A stretch of DNA of 64,000 nt from Candidatus Peregrinibacteria bacterium (GCA_016220165.1 JACRIE010000022.1:17009-81008); one strand, 5' to 3'. Counted from the first letter of the stretch, positions 50,995 to 60,329 are shown. The notes: generated by a model from the sequence alone, not told the origin. A program made the numbers and translations.

Positions 50995-51024
50995 GGAATG
51001 AAAATTAAAAAATAAAGGAGGGAA

Positions 51025-51630
51025 TTAACGAGAGTAAAACTCAACAATCAATTTGCTGTCCACGCTCTTTTCCAATTCATCTGCCTGAGGAATATCAGTA
51101 ATTTCGATCATCAAATTCTTAAGATCGACCTTCATCCATTTTGGAGAATAGTCTTTCAATTTTTCAAATCCCTGATAAAGCGGGGAAGTCTTTAGTTTTG
51201 GACGAACCTGGATCTTATCACCCGCCTGAACTTGGATAGAGGGAATATCGACGCGACGGCCATTGAGCAAAAAATGTCCATGCCCTACTTGTTGTCTGGC
51301 TTGCAAACGAGTGACGGCAAATTGAGAAACATACATCACGTTATCCAAACGCAGTTCCAAAAGACGCAAAAGATTTTCACCGCTCTGGCCGGGTTGTCGA
51401 ACGGCCTTTTTGTAATAATTATGAAATTGTTTTTCGGAAATGCCGAAAATACTGCGCGCCTTTTGTTTCTCGCGAAGTTGGCGGCCATATTCACTCAATT
51501 TAGCATAGCGTTCACCGTGCATGCCGGGGCGGGAACCGGAATTACGCATAATTTTGGTATACTTCTCGTTTCCAAAAAGATTGACTCCTTCTCGACGGCA
51601 TAAACGTGCTTTTGGACCTGTATAACGCAT
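51025..51630 (-). CDS. rpsD: 30S ribosomal protein S4
   Basis: 201 residues. The S4 RNA-binding domain is at about 92-150 (LELRLDNVMYVSQFAVT, RQQVGHGHFLLNGRRVDIPS). N-terminal PKARLCRREG has only one cysteine, so this is the zinc-free form. Confidence 0.97.
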   Translation of the reverse strand: MRYTGPKARLCRREGVNLFGNEKYTKIMRNSGSRPGMHGERYAKLSEYGRQLREKQKARSIFGISEKQFHNYYKKAVRQPGQSGENLLRLLELRLDNVMYVSQFAVTRLQARQQVGHGHFLLNGRRVDIPSIQVQAGDKIQVRPKLKTSPLYQGFEKLKDYSPKWMKVDLKNLMIEITDIPQADELEKSVDSKLIVEFYSR

Positions 51631-51651
51631 AGTAAATTGAAGATGATAAAT

Positions 51652-51687
51652 TAATTTTTAATTTTCAATCTTTAATTTTCAATTAAA
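51652..51687. repeat. AATTTTCAATCTTTAATTTTC repeat between rpsK and rpsD
   Basis: Modules TTAATTTTTAATTTTCAATC and TTTAATTTTCAATTAAAG, same type as in the prepilin leaders at 31220 and 33043. Confidence 0.6.
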
Positions 51688-51688
51688 G

Positions 51689-52198
51689 TTAAACTCGACG
51701 GGCTTTCTTGCGACGGCATCCATTATGAGGCATCGCTGTAATATCAAAAATCGCATCCAGATCAAGCCCCGCGGCTTGGAGACCCCGAACCGCTTGTTCG
51801 CGTCCGGTTCCAACGCCTTTAATGAAAACTTTGAGGCTTTTTACGCCATAAGGAGCTAATTTTTCAACCACTTTTTCCGCTGTCACCTGGGCGGCGTAAG
51901 GAGTAGCTTTCCGGCTTCCCTTAAAACCAACCGATCCTGAACTGGCCGCGGCAATCAGCTCGCCATTAGGTTCTGTAATGGAAATAATCGTATTATTATA
52001 AGAAGCCATAATATAGGCATGCGCCTGAGAAACTACTTTGCGAACCCGCTTCTTGGCAACCTTTTTACCGGCAGGAACAGCTGCGGCTGGTGTGGCGGCA
52101 ATAGGCTTGTCCGCCGATCTGTCCGCCGTAGCGGGAGCGGAGGAGGAAGCTCCAGCGGAGGCGGAAGCGTCCTTAGGCTTGGGTTTGATTTCAGTCAT
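51689..52198 (-). CDS. rpsK: 30S ribosomal protein S11 with low-complexity N-terminal extension
   Basis: Core from about residue 57 (SQAHAYIMASYNNTIISITE) to GCRRKKARRV is canonical. The first 55 residues are an added Ala/Ser/Pro/Lys-rich segment (for example ASASAGASSSAPATADRS), making 169 residues against about 130 normally. ATG at 52198 chosen over TTG at 52204. Confidence 0.96.
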   Translation of the reverse strand: MTEIKPKPKDASASAGASSSAPATADRSADKPIAATPAAAVPAGKKVAKKRVRKVVSQAHAYIMASYNNTIISITEPNGELIAAASSGSVGFKGSRKATPYAAQVTAEKVVEKLAPYGVKSLKVFIKGVGTGREQAVRGLQAAGLDLDAIFDITAMPHNGCRRKKARRV

Positions 52199-52228
52199 AT
52201 CCAATTACAAGTTACAAATTTCGAATTT

Positions 52229-52606
52229 TTATGTCTTGGATTCTTTAACGCGACCGCTGCCAACCGTCACGCGCTTGCCGCGCTTAGTGCGGGCATTGGT
52301 ACGAGTCCGCTGTCCACGGGCGGGAAGACGCCGACGATGACGATAGCCACGATAAGAACCGATTTCTTGCAAACGCTTAATGTCCGTGGCGATTTTACGT
52401 CTTAAGTCACCTTCTAATATCCATTTTGAAACCGTCTCACGGATACGATCGCCTTCTTCATCTGTGATAGCTTCAACGCGCTTATTTTTATCAATTTTTA
52501 ATTGATCCAGGATTTGGCGGCTCCGGGAGCGGCCAATGCCGTAAACATAAGTTAACGCGGCCTCTATACGCTTTCCTTTAGGTAAATTGATTCCGGCAAC
52601 ACGCAT
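52229..52606 (-). CDS. rpsM: 30S ribosomal protein S13
   Basis: 125 residues. MRVAGINLPKGKRIEAALTY and GYRHRRRLPARGQRTRTNAR are diagnostic; the basic C-terminal tail contacts P-site tRNA. Confidence 0.97.
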   Translation of the reverse strand: MRVAGINLPKGKRIEAALTYVYGIGRSRSRQILDQLKIDKNKRVEAITDEEGDRIRETVSKWILEGDLRRKIATDIKRLQEIGSYRGYRHRRRLPARGQRTRTNARTKRGKRVTVGSGRVKESKT

Positions 52607-52632
52607 TTCAAAATTTTATAAGATAAAATTTT

Positions 52633-52710
52633 TACATCTGACGCCTGACATTTGACATCTGACTTTGAAATGCTTTCTGGTCAAGTGTCATGTGTCAATC
52701 GTCAGACGTT
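52633..52710. repeat. TGAC/GTCA modular inverted repeat between rpsM and rpmJ
   Basis: ACATCTGACGCCTGACATTT and GACATCTGAC on the left, TTTGAAATGCTTTCTGG centre, TCAAGTGTCATGTGTCAATC and GTCAGACG on the right. The centre matches the block before pilB. Confidence 0.75.
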
Positions 52711-52712
52711 CT

Positions 52713-52829
52713 TCAGCCTTGTCTTTGTTTATGCTTTTTGGATTTTGGGCAAATCACACGAACCACTCCTTTTCGACGGATGACACTGCACTTGTCACAA
52801 ATTTTTTTTACAGAAGCGCGAACTTTCAT
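52713..52829 (-). CDS. rpmJ: 50S ribosomal protein L36
   Basis: 38 residues, too short for most ORF finders: [20 protein letters not shown], then [18 protein letters not shown]. Zinc ligands Cys11, Cys14, Cys27 and His33 are intact. Lies between infA and rpsM as in most bacteria. Confidence 0.97.
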   Translation of the reverse strand: MKVRASVKKICDKCSVIRRKGVVRVICPKSKKHKQRQG

Positions 52830-52841
52830 GGGCTTAAAAAA

Positions 52842-53123
52842 TTAAGAGGCGGAAGTAGAGAGAGGAGGAGGAATTTCTTGTTTAGGCTGAGGAATACCTT
52901 TATGACGATAAACAATCCGCCCTTTAGTCAAATCATAAGGAGTCATTTCGACCGTCACATAATCACCAGGAAGGATACGGATATAATTCATCCGCACGCG
53001 ACCTGATATATGAGCCAAAATCTCATGATTTTGATAATGGGGATCAAGAAGTTTTACCCGAAACGTAGTATTGGGAAGACATTCCAGAATCACTCCCTCT
53101 ACTTCAATCACTTCTTTGGTCAT
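52842..53123 (-). CDS. infA: Translation initiation factor IF-1
   Basis: S1-like OB-fold protein. From the ATG at 53123 it is 93 residues, against about 72 in most bacteria. [18 protein letters not shown] and [19 protein letters not shown] are canonical. The extra length is a Pro/Gln/Ser tail after IVYRHKG ([16 protein letters not shown]). Confidence 0.96.
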   Translation of the reverse strand: MTKEVIEVEGVILECLPNTTFRVKLLDPHYQNHEILAHISGRVRMNYIRILPGDYVTVEMTPYDLTKGRIVYRHKGIPQPKQEIPPPLSTSAS

Positions 53124-53233
53124 AAGTCGCAAAAACTCACAAAAGCGGACAGATTTTACACGATTAGAATGGGGGGCGCAAGAGAATTTTCGACTCTTTT
53201 TTCTAATCGATTTATGGCAAAAATAATAAGCGC

Positions 53234-53980
53234 TTAAGCAAGAATTTCAGCCCCCGTTTCAGTCACTAAGACCGTATGTTCAAAATGGGCTGAAAGACTG
53301 CGGTCGCGGGTAATAATAGTCCACCCATCCGAAAGAGTCTCGATCCCGCCGCTGCCCATAGCGGAAATAGGCTCAATAGCGATAGTCATGCCCGCGCGTA
53401 GTTGCGGTCCTGTGCCACGCTGTCCCGCGTTACAAATATCGGGCTCTTCGTGAAGCTGTCGCCCTACACCATGTCCCGTGCACTCAATAACCGGACTATA
53501 TCCTTGCCGTTCTAATACGCGCTGAATCGCCGCAGAGATGTCTCCGACAGCCACACCGGCTTTAATTTGTTTAATCGCCTGGTCAAGGGCTTCTTTGGTT
53601 ACGCGAACAAAAAAACGAACTTCAGGTGGCGCGGAGCCGATAATAACCGTTTTGCAGGCATCCGTATGAAAACCGCGGTAATAAACACCTGCGTCAATAC
53701 CAACGATATCGCCGCTTTTAAGCGCATAATCCGACGGGATCGCATGAACCACCTGTTCATTAACGGAAGTGCAGAGAGCCGCCGGATAGCCATGATACCC
53801 CTTAAAACTAGGCTCACCTCCGAGATCACGGATCATGGATTCAGCAAAAATATCCAATTCTCGCGTAGTCACACCCATTTTAGCTCGAGCGCAAGTGGCA
53901 TTCAGAACTTTTTGAAGAATCCTGCCCGATTCTCGCATAAGAACGATTTCCTCAGGAGTTTTAATATAAATAGGAGTCAT
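53234..53980 (-). CDS. map: Methionine aminopeptidase, type I
   Basis: Removes N-terminal Met. The metal ligands are all present: Asp96, Asp107, His170, Glu203 and Glu234 (numbering from the ATG at 53980, 248 residues). The frame is open to 54052, but that overlaps adk and adds unconserved sequence. Downstream of adk by 1 bp. Confidence 0.97.
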   Translation of the reverse strand: MTPIYIKTPEEIVLMRESGRILQKVLNATCARAKMGVTTRELDIFAESMIRDLGGEPSFKGYHGYPAALCTSVNEQVVHAIPSDYALKSGDIVGIDAGVYYRGFHTDACKTVIIGSAPPEVRFFVRVTKEALDQAIKQIKAGVAVGDISAAIQRVLERQGYSPVIECTGHGVGRQLHEEPDICNAGQRGTGPQLRAGMTIAIEPISAMGSGGIETLSDGWTIITRDRSLSAHFEHTVLVTETGAEILA

Positions 53981-53981
53981 T

Positions 53982-54623
53982 TTAGAAAAAAAATAGGGAC
54001 TCCGTCTTATGAAAAAGCTCTTGAGTAACCGCGGGAATAGGTTGCGCGCCATTAATCTCAGTCAGAAGCCCCTGAGAACGATAATGTTCCACGAGAGGAA
54101 TCGTTTCTTTATTGTAATTTTCTAAACGCTTTTGAATACTGGCCGTGTTGTCATCGGCGCGTGTAACCAGGGCCGCACCGCAAGTTTCACAAACATCCTT
54201 TGGGTAATCAGCGGGATAAACTGCCTTACACGCGGAACAAATGCGACGCTTCGTCAGCCGCTGAATGGCCTCGTCCTGGGAAATATGGATCAAGATACCG
54301 TGATAGGAACGACCGTGTCGCCGAAGAAGCGTTTCGAGAGACCGAGCCTGATCAAAGGTTCTCGGAATCCCGTCAAAAAGAATCGGGCGATCCACGGGGT
54401 GATGGGACAAAAATGACTCAACCACCTCCATAATCACCTCCGCGCTCACCAATTGGCCGCTTTCGACAATCGTCTTGATCTGATTGCCCAAAGAAGTGCC
54501 TGATTGAATCATTTTTCGCAATTCGCCGCCCATTTCAAAAACAGTGAGTCCGTATTTTTCCGCCAAAAGCTTCCCCTGAGTTCCCTTTCCGGATCCCTGA
54601 ATGCCGAATAATAGAATATCCAT
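53982..54623 (-). CDS. adk: Adenylate kinase
   Basis: P-loop GIQGSGKGT at residues 7-15, FDGIPRT at 83-89, and a zinc-type LID with Cys129, Cys132, Cys145 and Cys148. 213 residues. Position between secY and map is standard. Confidence 0.97.
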   Translation of the reverse strand: MDILLFGIQGSGKGTQGKLLAEKYGLTVFEMGGELRKMIQSGTSLGNQIKTIVESGQLVSAEVIMEVVESFLSHHPVDRPILFDGIPRTFDQARSLETLLRRHGRSYHGILIHISQDEAIQRLTKRRICSACKAVYPADYPKDVCETCGAALVTRADDNTASIQKRLENYNKETIPLVEHYRSQGLLTEINGAQPIPAVTQELFHKTESLFFF

Positions 54624-54628
54624 AAAAA

Positions 54629-54692
54629 AAGCTTTTAGCTCTTAGCGTTTAGCTTTTAGTCAGACTAATAGCTAAGAGCTGATAACTAAAAG
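54629..54692. repeat. AGCTTTTAGC modular inverted repeat between secY and adk
   Basis: GCTTTTAGCTCTTAGCGTTT and AGCTTTTAGTCAG on the left, ACTAATAGCTAAGAGCTG and ATAACTAAAAG on the right; a close relative of 18292-18360, including the central AGTCAGA. Confidence 0.75.
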
Positions 54693-55991
54693 CTAGTAGA
54701 GCTTATCGTAATCATGCATCACAAGCTGGGCATTGATTTGGCGCATGAGTTCAAGCACAACGCCAACCACGATAATCATTCCTGAGCCGGAAATAATCAA
54801 ATCTCCGGAAGAGAGGCTGGTATATCGTGTAAACAACATAGGAACTACCGCCACAATAGCAATAAATAAGCCTCCAAACAGATCCATACGATTCGATACC
54901 TTTCCTAAAAATTCGGCTGTTTGGCGTCCGGGACGAATGCCTGGAATAAAGCCGCCGCGTTTTTGGATGTCATCAGCGATTTTCTCGGGATTAAACGTGA
55001 CACTCACATAAAAATAGGAAAAGGCGATCACTAAGAGGAAGTACGATATCAAATAAATAGTGGTTGGATTATTCGTATTAAAATACTGGAGCAAAAAATC
55101 GGCAAACGCTTTCAGTTTTGGCGAAGCGGAGGCTTGAAAAAATTGGGCTAAAACCGAAGGAAAAGTGATAATCGAAATAGCGAAAATAATCGGAATCATG
55201 CCAGCCTGGTTGACGCGAATTGGAAGAAATGACTTTTCACCTTTGCCGCCCGTCGCGCGAGTGGCGTAAGTAATCGGAATATTTCGTTGAGCTTCTGTCA
55301 CGAGGACGACAAAAATCAACATGACGGCGGAAATGACAATAAAAATGAGAAAATCGATCATTTTACTGCTATCGCCCGCCTGAGCAACGCCCAACATGCG
55401 TCCGATTCGGGTAGGCATATCCGAAATGATGCCGGCAAAAATCAAAATAGAAATACCATTCCCGATGCCGCGTTCAGTAATCTGCTCTCCAAGCCACATA
55501 GAAAAAACAGTGCCCGCGGTAACCGTGATCATGAGGGGGAGCAAAACGCTGAAACTGCTAGCGTCCGGAATGAGCTGGCCATTGGCGCTACGGTTAAGAA
55601 GAAGGATCATGCCGTAAGACTGAAGAATCGCGAGCGGAATAGTAAGCCAACGAGTGTATTGATTGATCTTGCGTTGCCCCTCCATCCCTTCTTTGGAAAG
55701 AGCTTCGAGCGAAGGAATAACGACGGTCATTAGCTGAAGTATGATAGAAGCATTGATATAAGGAGAAAGTCCCATCAGCACGATGGAAAAATTTTCCATG
55801 CTTCCTCCTGTCAGCGCTGAAAAGACGCCTAAAAGGCTATTTTGCTCGAAGATTCGACGAAGAATAGTCACATTCACTCCCGGGAGCGTCAGATGCGCGG
55901 CCAGCCTAAAAACAAACAGTAAAAAAAGCGTGAAAAGAATTTTGGTTCGCAGGGTAGGTGAATGCCAAATTTCACGAAAATATTTAAACAC
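54693..55991 (-). CDS. secY: Protein translocase subunit SecY
   Basis: Core of the Sec channel. 432 residues, ten membrane helices. The plug/second-helix region reads LGLSPYINASIILQLM-like (GLSPYINASIILQL), and the cytoplasmic loop has KRGGFIPGIRPGRQTAEFL. GTG start at 55991. Confidence 0.97.
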   Translation of the reverse strand: MFKYFREIWHSPTLRTKILFTLFLLFVFRLAAHLTLPGVNVTILRRIFEQNSLLGVFSALTGGSMENFSIVLMGLSPYINASIILQLMTVVIPSLEALSKEGMEGQRKINQYTRWLTIPLAILQSYGMILLLNRSANGQLIPDASSFSVLLPLMITVTAGTVFSMWLGEQITERGIGNGISILIFAGIISDMPTRIGRMLGVAQAGDSSKMIDFLIFIVISAVMLIFVVLVTEAQRNIPITYATRATGGKGEKSFLPIRVNQAGMIPIIFAISIITFPSVLAQFFQASASPKLKAFADFLLQYFNTNNPTTIYLISYFLLVIAFSYFYVSVTFNPEKIADDIQKRGGFIPGIRPGRQTAEFLGKVSNRMDLFGGLFIAIVAVVPMLFTRYTSLSSGDLIISGSGMIIVVGVVLELMRQINAQLVMHDYDKLY

Positions 55992-56016
55992 AGTAGTACA
56001 AGTTACGAGTTACAAA

Positions 56017-56457
56017 TTACAGCACCTTTCCGCCGGCGGCGATGATCTTCTTTTTAGCCGTTTGAGAGATCCTATGAACACGAACGGTGAGCGGCTTATC
56101 CAAAGAACCTGTTCCTAAAATTTTAACAGGTGTTTCTTTTTGATTAATAAGCCCATGTTCGAAAAGGGTTTGAAAATTGACTTCCTGCCCTCCGGAATAT
56201 TTGTTTAAAGCTTGGATATTGACTACTTGATAGAGAATTTTTGTTGGACTCTTAAAGCCTTTTAATTTAGGGAGACGACGGATGAGAGGGGTTTGTCCTC
56301 CTTCAAATCCGGGACGCACAGGAGTGGAATGCTGACCCTGCCCCTTACAGCCACGTCCGCAGAAAGTCCCGCGACCGGAACCATTTCCGCGACCCACTTG
56401 ACGGCGGGGGCGTTTGGCCGCGCCGATCTTTGGTTTAAGTGAATGAAGTTGAATCAT
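56017..56457 (-). CDS. rplO: 50S ribosomal protein L15
   Basis: 146 residues. N-terminal LHSLKPKIGAAKRPRRQVGRG and GRGCKGQGQHSTPVRPGFEGG are diagnostic. Followed upstream directly by rpsE with 23 bp and no rpmD (L30) between. Confidence 0.97.
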   Translation of the reverse strand: MIQLHSLKPKIGAAKRPRRQVGRGNGSGRGTFCGRGCKGQGQHSTPVRPGFEGGQTPLIRRLPKLKGFKSPTKILYQVVNIQALNKYSGGQEVNFQTLFEHGLINQKETPVKILGTGSLDKPLTVRVHRISQTAKKKIIAAGGKVL

Positions 56458-56480
56458 ACATGAAGGGCGTTAGGGGAAAA

Positions 56481-57107
56481 CTATTCGGCAATCTTGGGGG
56501 CGGCAGGCGTTTCAGACGTATCTTTTTTGGAAGAAAGAGGTTTTTTGGATGAACGATTTTGGAAAGGCTTTTTAGTCATATCGGAAACAGGCGCTTTCTT
56601 CTCTTCATGTTTTTTCTGATCCTTCGGAGCCACAGGGCGGAGATTCTGCAAAGCCCGCATAACCGCTTGAGTGGTCACTACGCGATTGCTCGTTCCGTAA
56701 TTTTTACTCAAAACATTTTTAACACCGGCCAATTCCAGAATCTTACGAAGCGTGCCCCCTGCGATTACTCCGGTACCCGGAAGAGCGGGAAACATAACCA
56801 TTCGGGCCGCCTTATACTTAATTTTAACATCATGAGGGATACTATCATTTTTATTGATAGGAACTCGGATGAGCCTTTTTTTCGCGGAAGCGACGGCCTT
56901 TTGAACCGCTTTGGAAACCTCAGCGGCCTTACCGATACCCATCCCCACGCGTCCGCGTCGATCTCCGATGGCAACCGTAACGCGGAAGCGCAGACGGCGG
57001 CCTCCTTTAACCACGCGCGTGACACGATCTATTTGCAAAACTTCATCGTCAAACTCTTTCTTCTCTACCTCTCTCATTGCCGTCCGTTCATGGTTGTGTT
57101 TACCCAT
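56481..57107 (-). CDS. rpsE: 30S ribosomal protein S5 with charged C-terminal tail
   Basis: 208 residues against about 165 usually. Double-stranded-RNA-binding and C-terminal domains are canonical (VTRVVKGGRRLRFRVTVAIGD, GTGVIAGGTLRKILELAG). The last 40 residues (KDQKKHEEKKAPVSDMTKKP onward) are a lysine- and serine-rich extension. Confidence 0.97.
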   Translation of the reverse strand: MGKHNHERTAMREVEKKEFDDEVLQIDRVTRVVKGGRRLRFRVTVAIGDRRGRVGMGIGKAAEVSKAVQKAVASAKKRLIRVPINKNDSIPHDVKIKYKAARMVMFPALPGTGVIAGGTLRKILELAGVKNVLSKNYGTSNRVVTTQAVMRALQNLRPVAPKDQKKHEEKKAPVSDMTKKPFQNRSSKKPLSSKKDTSETPAAPKIAE

Positions 57108-57135
57108 TAGATATTAGAAATTAGATATTAGAAAT
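57108..57135. repeat. TTAGATATTAGAAA tandem repeat between rplR and rpsE
   Basis: Two tandem copies of a 14-nt ATTAGAAATTAGAT-type module in the gap. Confidence 0.55.
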
Positions 57136-57483
57136 TTAAAAATGAAGTCCGCCTTCGCGAGCCCCTTCGGCCAAAATTTTCACTCGACCATGATAAAGAT
57201 AACCGCGACGATCAAAAACGCAACCGGTAATGCCAATTTTTTGAGCTGCCTTAGCCAAATCAAGACCTACAGTCTTGGCCAATTCCATAGGCTTAGCTCG
57301 TTTCATCTTCAGAGAAGAACTGCTGGCAAGAGTTTTTCCTTGTGTATCGTCAATCAATTGAGCTGAAATCTGACGGATACTACGGAAGACAACAAGACGG
57401 GGACGAGTGGGAGTGCCCGAAACTCTTGCCCGAATTCGGATATGCCTTCTGAGACGCTGCTGTGCTTTAAAATTTTTAATCAT
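57136..57483 (-). CDS. rplR: 50S ribosomal protein L18
   Basis: 115 residues. [20 protein letters not shown] and the 5S-rRNA-binding C-terminus [23 protein letters not shown] are conserved. Confidence 0.97.
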   Translation of the reverse strand: MIKNFKAQQRLRRHIRIRARVSGTPTRPRLVVFRSIRQISAQLIDDTQGKTLASSSSLKMKRAKPMELAKTVGLDLAKAAQKIGITGCVFDRRGYLYHGRVKILAEGAREGGLHF

Positions 57484-57510
57484 GACTTTTTAAAATGGAT
57501 AATAATCGGA

Positions 57511-58077
57511 TTATTCCTTGACGCCGCTAGTAGCTCCTGCCGCCGCCTTGCCGGCCTTATGAGGCACATATTCGCCTACATAACGAATACCTTTACCCTT
57601 ATAAGGTTCTGGAGGGCGAAAACCGCGGATATTGGCAGCGACTTCACCGACAGCCTGGCTATCAGCCCCTTGGATAATCATAACGTTCTTATTCTCTTTA
57701 TCCATTTCAACCTTAATCCCCTGTGGTAAAAGATATTCAATCGGATGAGAGAAACCGAGATTCAATGTGACTTTTTGACCGGAAACCTGCGCGCGGAAAC
57801 CTACGCCGATAATCTCGAGTCTTTTTTCAAACCCGCGCGAAACTCCTGTCGCCATATTATTAATGAGCGCCCGAGCCAGGCCGTGCAAACAGCGATCCTG
57901 ACGCTCTTTACCGGAGCGTTTAATTATTATTTTGTTCTCAGTCTTGTCAACGCCAATGGTAAGGGGGCAATCATAAGAAAGAGTTCCTTTGGGACCTTTT
58001 AATGTGATTTTTTGGCCCTGAATCGTCGTTTCGACGCCTGCGGGGATAATGATGGGTTTCTTTCCGATGCGAGACAT
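57511..58077 (-). CDS. rplF: 50S ribosomal protein L6
   Basis: 188 residues. MSRIGKKPIIIPAGVETTI start and EPYKGKGIRYVGEYVPHKAGK end are diagnostic. A short Ala/Gly tail follows. Confidence 0.97.
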   Translation of the reverse strand: MSRIGKKPIIIPAGVETTIQGQKITLKGPKGTLSYDCPLTIGVDKTENKIIIKRSGKERQDRCLHGLARALINNMATGVSRGFEKRLEIIGVGFRAQVSGQKVTLNLGFSHPIEYLLPQGIKVEMDKENKNVMIIQGADSQAVGEVAANIRGFRPPEPYKGKGIRYVGEYVPHKAGKAAAGATSGVKE

Positions 58078-58082
58078 AATTT

Positions 58083-58107
58083 TTTACAAGTTACCAGTTA
58101 CAAGTTA
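58083..58107. repeat. ACAAGTTACCAGTTACAAGTT repeat between rpsH and rplF
   Basis: GTTAC modules filling the gap and including the rpsH stop codon. Confidence 0.6.
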
Positions 58108-58488
58108 CCAAATCTCACAAATATATTCTCCTCCTGTCCCGTTCTTTCGAGCTTCCTCATCCGTGGTTACTCCATTGGAAGTGGAAATAATGCCAATTCC
58201 ATAGCCGTTCAAAACAGGAAAAATATCTTTACTTTTTACGTAAATTCTTTGACCGGGTTTACTGATACGCTTAAGATTAAGCTCTTTATATTGAGGATTA
58301 AAGGTAACCTTAATCTCTTCGCGCGGGCCATTCATCACCTTTTCATAGTCTTGAATAAACGCGCGCTTCTTCATAACTTCTAAAATATTCATTTTTAATC
58401 GGGAATAAGGCATAACAACGCCGCTTTGCCTGGCCTTTACGCCATTTCTTATACGTGTCAATAAATCAGCGATAGGATCTGTAACCAT
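58105..58488 (-). CDS. rpsH: 30S ribosomal protein S8
   Basis: 127 residues. DPIADLLTRIRNGVKARQSGVVMPYS and the C-terminal GIISTSNGVTTDEEARKNGTGGEYICEIW match uS8. Confidence 0.97.
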   Translation of the reverse strand: MVTDPIADLLTRIRNGVKARQSGVVMPYSRLKMNILEVMKKRAFIQDYEKVMNGPREEIKVTFNPQYKELNLKRISKPGQRIYVKSKDIFPVLNGYGIGIISTSNGVTTDEEARKNGTGGEYICEIW

Positions 58489-58518
58489 AGCTATTAAATA
58501 ATTGAAAATTGAAAATTA

Positions 58519-58557
58519 AAGACTTGTCCTGAATAAAACTGAAGGATTGAAAACTGG
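58519..58557. repeat. CTTGTCCTGAAT...TGAAGGATTGAA repeat, copy 1
   Basis: ACTTGTCCTGAATAAAAC then TGAAGGATTGAAAACTGG. A second, longer copy is at 60281-60329. Confidence 0.6.
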
Positions 58558-58561
58558 GAAA

Positions 58562-58786
58562 CTACCAGCTGGATTTGGTAATACCGGCGATTTCTCCTTT
58601 GCGCGCGAGCTCCCGGAAGCAAATGCGACAGATATCAAAGAAACGCATATATCCATGGCTTCGACCGCAAAGTCGGCATCGGTTATAAACCCGCACCCAT
58701 TTAATAGTTTTTTTGCCTCGGGAAAGGGCTTCAAGATATTTTTTCTTCTTCCGCTGACAGCTGACAATAAGGGCAGTTCGTGCCAT
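58562..58786 (-). CDS. rpsN: 30S ribosomal protein S14, zinc-binding type
   Basis: 74 residues from [18 protein letters not shown]. Zinc ligands Cys37, Cys40, Cys53 and Cys56 in RCRLCGR and ICRICFRE. Ends GITKSSW. The frame runs open to 58888, but that extension overlaps rplE and lacks similarity. Confidence 0.96.
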   Translation of the reverse strand: MARTALIVSCQRKKKKYLEALSRGKKTIKWVRVYNRCRLCGRSHGYMRFFDICRICFRELARKGEIAGITKSSW

Positions 58787-58796
58787 AAAAATAAAA

Positions 58797-59336
58797 TTAA
58801 TCTTTTTTAAAAGGAAATCCGCAAGCCTTAAGCAAAGCAAGGCCTTTTTCATTAGTTCCTGCCGTAGTAACAACCGTGACCTGGACACCGTGGACGTTCA
58901 TAATATTATCAGGGTTGATTTCTGGAAAAACCAAGGCCTCTTTCATACCGATAGAATAGTTTCCATGGCCATCGAAAGAGCGTTTGGAAAGCCCCTGAAA
59001 ATCACGAACGCGAGGCAATACCACATGAATCAATCGATCTAGAAAATCAAACATTTTCCCTCCTCGAAGCGTTATCATGAGGCCGACAGGAACACCTTCG
59101 CGAAGTTTAAAGTTGGAAATGGCCTTGCGAGATTTGGTAACGACTGCCTTTTGGCCTGTTATTTTGGCAAGATTCTCGACAATTTCTGAAAAATCTTTGC
59201 TATTCCTCATAAAAGAGCCGATGCCAACGGAGACCTTGACCATCAAAATGCGGGGAACCGCCATGGAATTTTTAAGATTAAATTCTTTTTGAAGCTGAGG
59301 AATAACCGTTGTTTTAAAATGATGAGAGAAGGACAT
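58797..59336 (-). CDS. rplE: 50S ribosomal protein L5
   Basis: 179 residues. [37 protein letters not shown] and [19 protein letters not shown] are diagnostic of uL5, which binds 5S rRNA. Confidence 0.97.
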   Translation of the reverse strand: MSFSHHFKTTVIPQLQKEFNLKNSMAVPRILMVKVSVGIGSFMRNSKDFSEIVENLAKITGQKAVVTKSRKAISNFKLREGVPVGLMITLRGGKMFDFLDRLIHVVLPRVRDFQGLSKRSFDGHGNYSIGMKEALVFPEINPDNIMNVHGVQVTVVTTAGTNEKGLALLKACGFPFKKD

Positions 59337-59434
59337 AGAATGATTAATGTTTAATTTCCAATTTCTAATGTCTAAACTAAATTCGTATTCTTTGAAAATT
59401 TGAAATTAAATTTTTTGTTAGAAATTAGGATTTA

Positions 59435-59459
59435 CCCCAACGGGGCCCCTTCGGGGGGA
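59435..59459. repeat. GC-rich double hairpin between rplX and rplE
   Basis: CCCCAACGGGG directly followed by CCCCTTCGGGG, in an otherwise AT-rich 131-bp gap. The second stem has a UUCG-type loop on the plus strand; on the transcribed strand the loops are GAAG and GTTG. Rest of the gap holds AATTTCTAATG-type degenerate repeats. Confidence 0.75.
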
Positions 59460-59467
59460 ATTAAAAA

Positions 59468-59809
59468 TTACTTTTTTTTCTTATCTGCCTTGGTAATAGC
59501 TTGCTCAAGGGACTCATTGCACTTTTTGCAAACACGATATTTCTTCTTATTCTCAGGAATGCTATAGGCTACCCTGACCGCTTTTTTGCAGTTAGGACAA
59601 ATGACCATGAGATTGGAGACATCAAGAGGCGCCTCCGTTTTAATTCGTTCGCCCGCGCGCGTGGAAGTCTTGCGAACATGGCGAGTTCGTATATTGACCT
59701 TTTCGACGACGACCTTGTTCCGGTTAACATAAGTTCGGAGCACCTTTCCGGTTTTTCCCTTATATTTTCCCGCGATCACCAATACATTGTCATTAGCCTT
59801 TATCTTCAT
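59468..59809 (-). CDS. rplX: 50S ribosomal protein L24 with zinc ribbon
   Basis: 113 residues. KOW segment ANDNVLVIAGKYKGKTGKVLR and a C-terminal zinc ribbon with Cys71, Cys74, Cys94 and Cys97. Confidence 0.96.
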   Translation of the reverse strand: MKIKANDNVLVIAGKYKGKTGKVLRTYVNRNKVVVEKVNIRTRHVRKTSTRAGERIKTEAPLDVSNLMVICPNCKKAVRVAYSIPENKKKYRVCKKCNESLEQAITKADKKKK

Positions 59810-59844
59810 AATCTTCTAATCTTGAATAAATAATTTTATAATAG

Positions 59845-60213
59845 TTAGAGCACTTCGGGTGCGAGAGAGATAATCTTTTGAAAACCTGCTGTACGAATCT
59901 CGCGCGCGACGGGACCGAAAACGCGAGTCCCCTTAGGCAATAAATCGCCTCCGATAATAACGATCGCATTCTCATCAAAACGGATATAGGAACCATCGGG
60001 TCGACGAGCGGGAAACGTTGTCCGAACCACTACCGCGCGTTGCACGGAATGCTGTTTAACGACTCCTTTGGGAGAAGCTTGCTTGATAGCGACCACGATA
60101 ACATCGCCCAGGGTGGCATAACGGCGTCTGGAGCCGCCCAACACTTTAATACACATCGCCTTTTTGGCTCCGGTATTATCAGCAACGTTGAGAATAGTGC
60201 GTGTCTGAATCAT
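59845..60213 (-). CDS. rplN: 50S ribosomal protein L14
   Basis: 122 residues. [23 protein letters not shown] and [13 protein letters not shown] are canonical; full length. Confidence 0.98.
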   Translation of the reverse strand: MIQTRTILNVADNTGAKKAMCIKVLGGSRRRYATLGDVIVVAIKQASPKGVVKQHSVQRAVVVRTTFPARRPDGSYIRFDENAIVIIGGDLLPKGTRVFGPVAREIRTAGFQKIISLAPEVL

Positions 60214-60242
60214 ATAAATGGATAATTTTTAATTTCAGTTAT

Positions 60243-60270
60243 AAGTCCCAAAGGGATCACTTAGTGATTA
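60243..60270. repeat. Copy 3 of the 28-bp double-hairpin element
   Basis: Identical in sequence and orientation to 49050-49077. Lies between rpsQ and rplN. Confidence 0.85.
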
Positions 60271-60280
60271 CCAATTGCAA

Positions 60281-60329
60281 ACTTGTCCTGAATCCAGCCT
60301 GTCCTGGATTACATTGAAGGATTGAAGGA
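60281..60329. repeat. CTTGTCCTGAAT...TGAAGGATTGAA repeat, copy 2
   Basis: ACTTGTCCTGAATCCAGC, CTGTCCTGGATTACAT, TGAAGGATTGAAGGATT: contains an inner inverted repeat AATCCAG/CTGGATT and tandem GAAGGATT. Confidence 0.65.
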
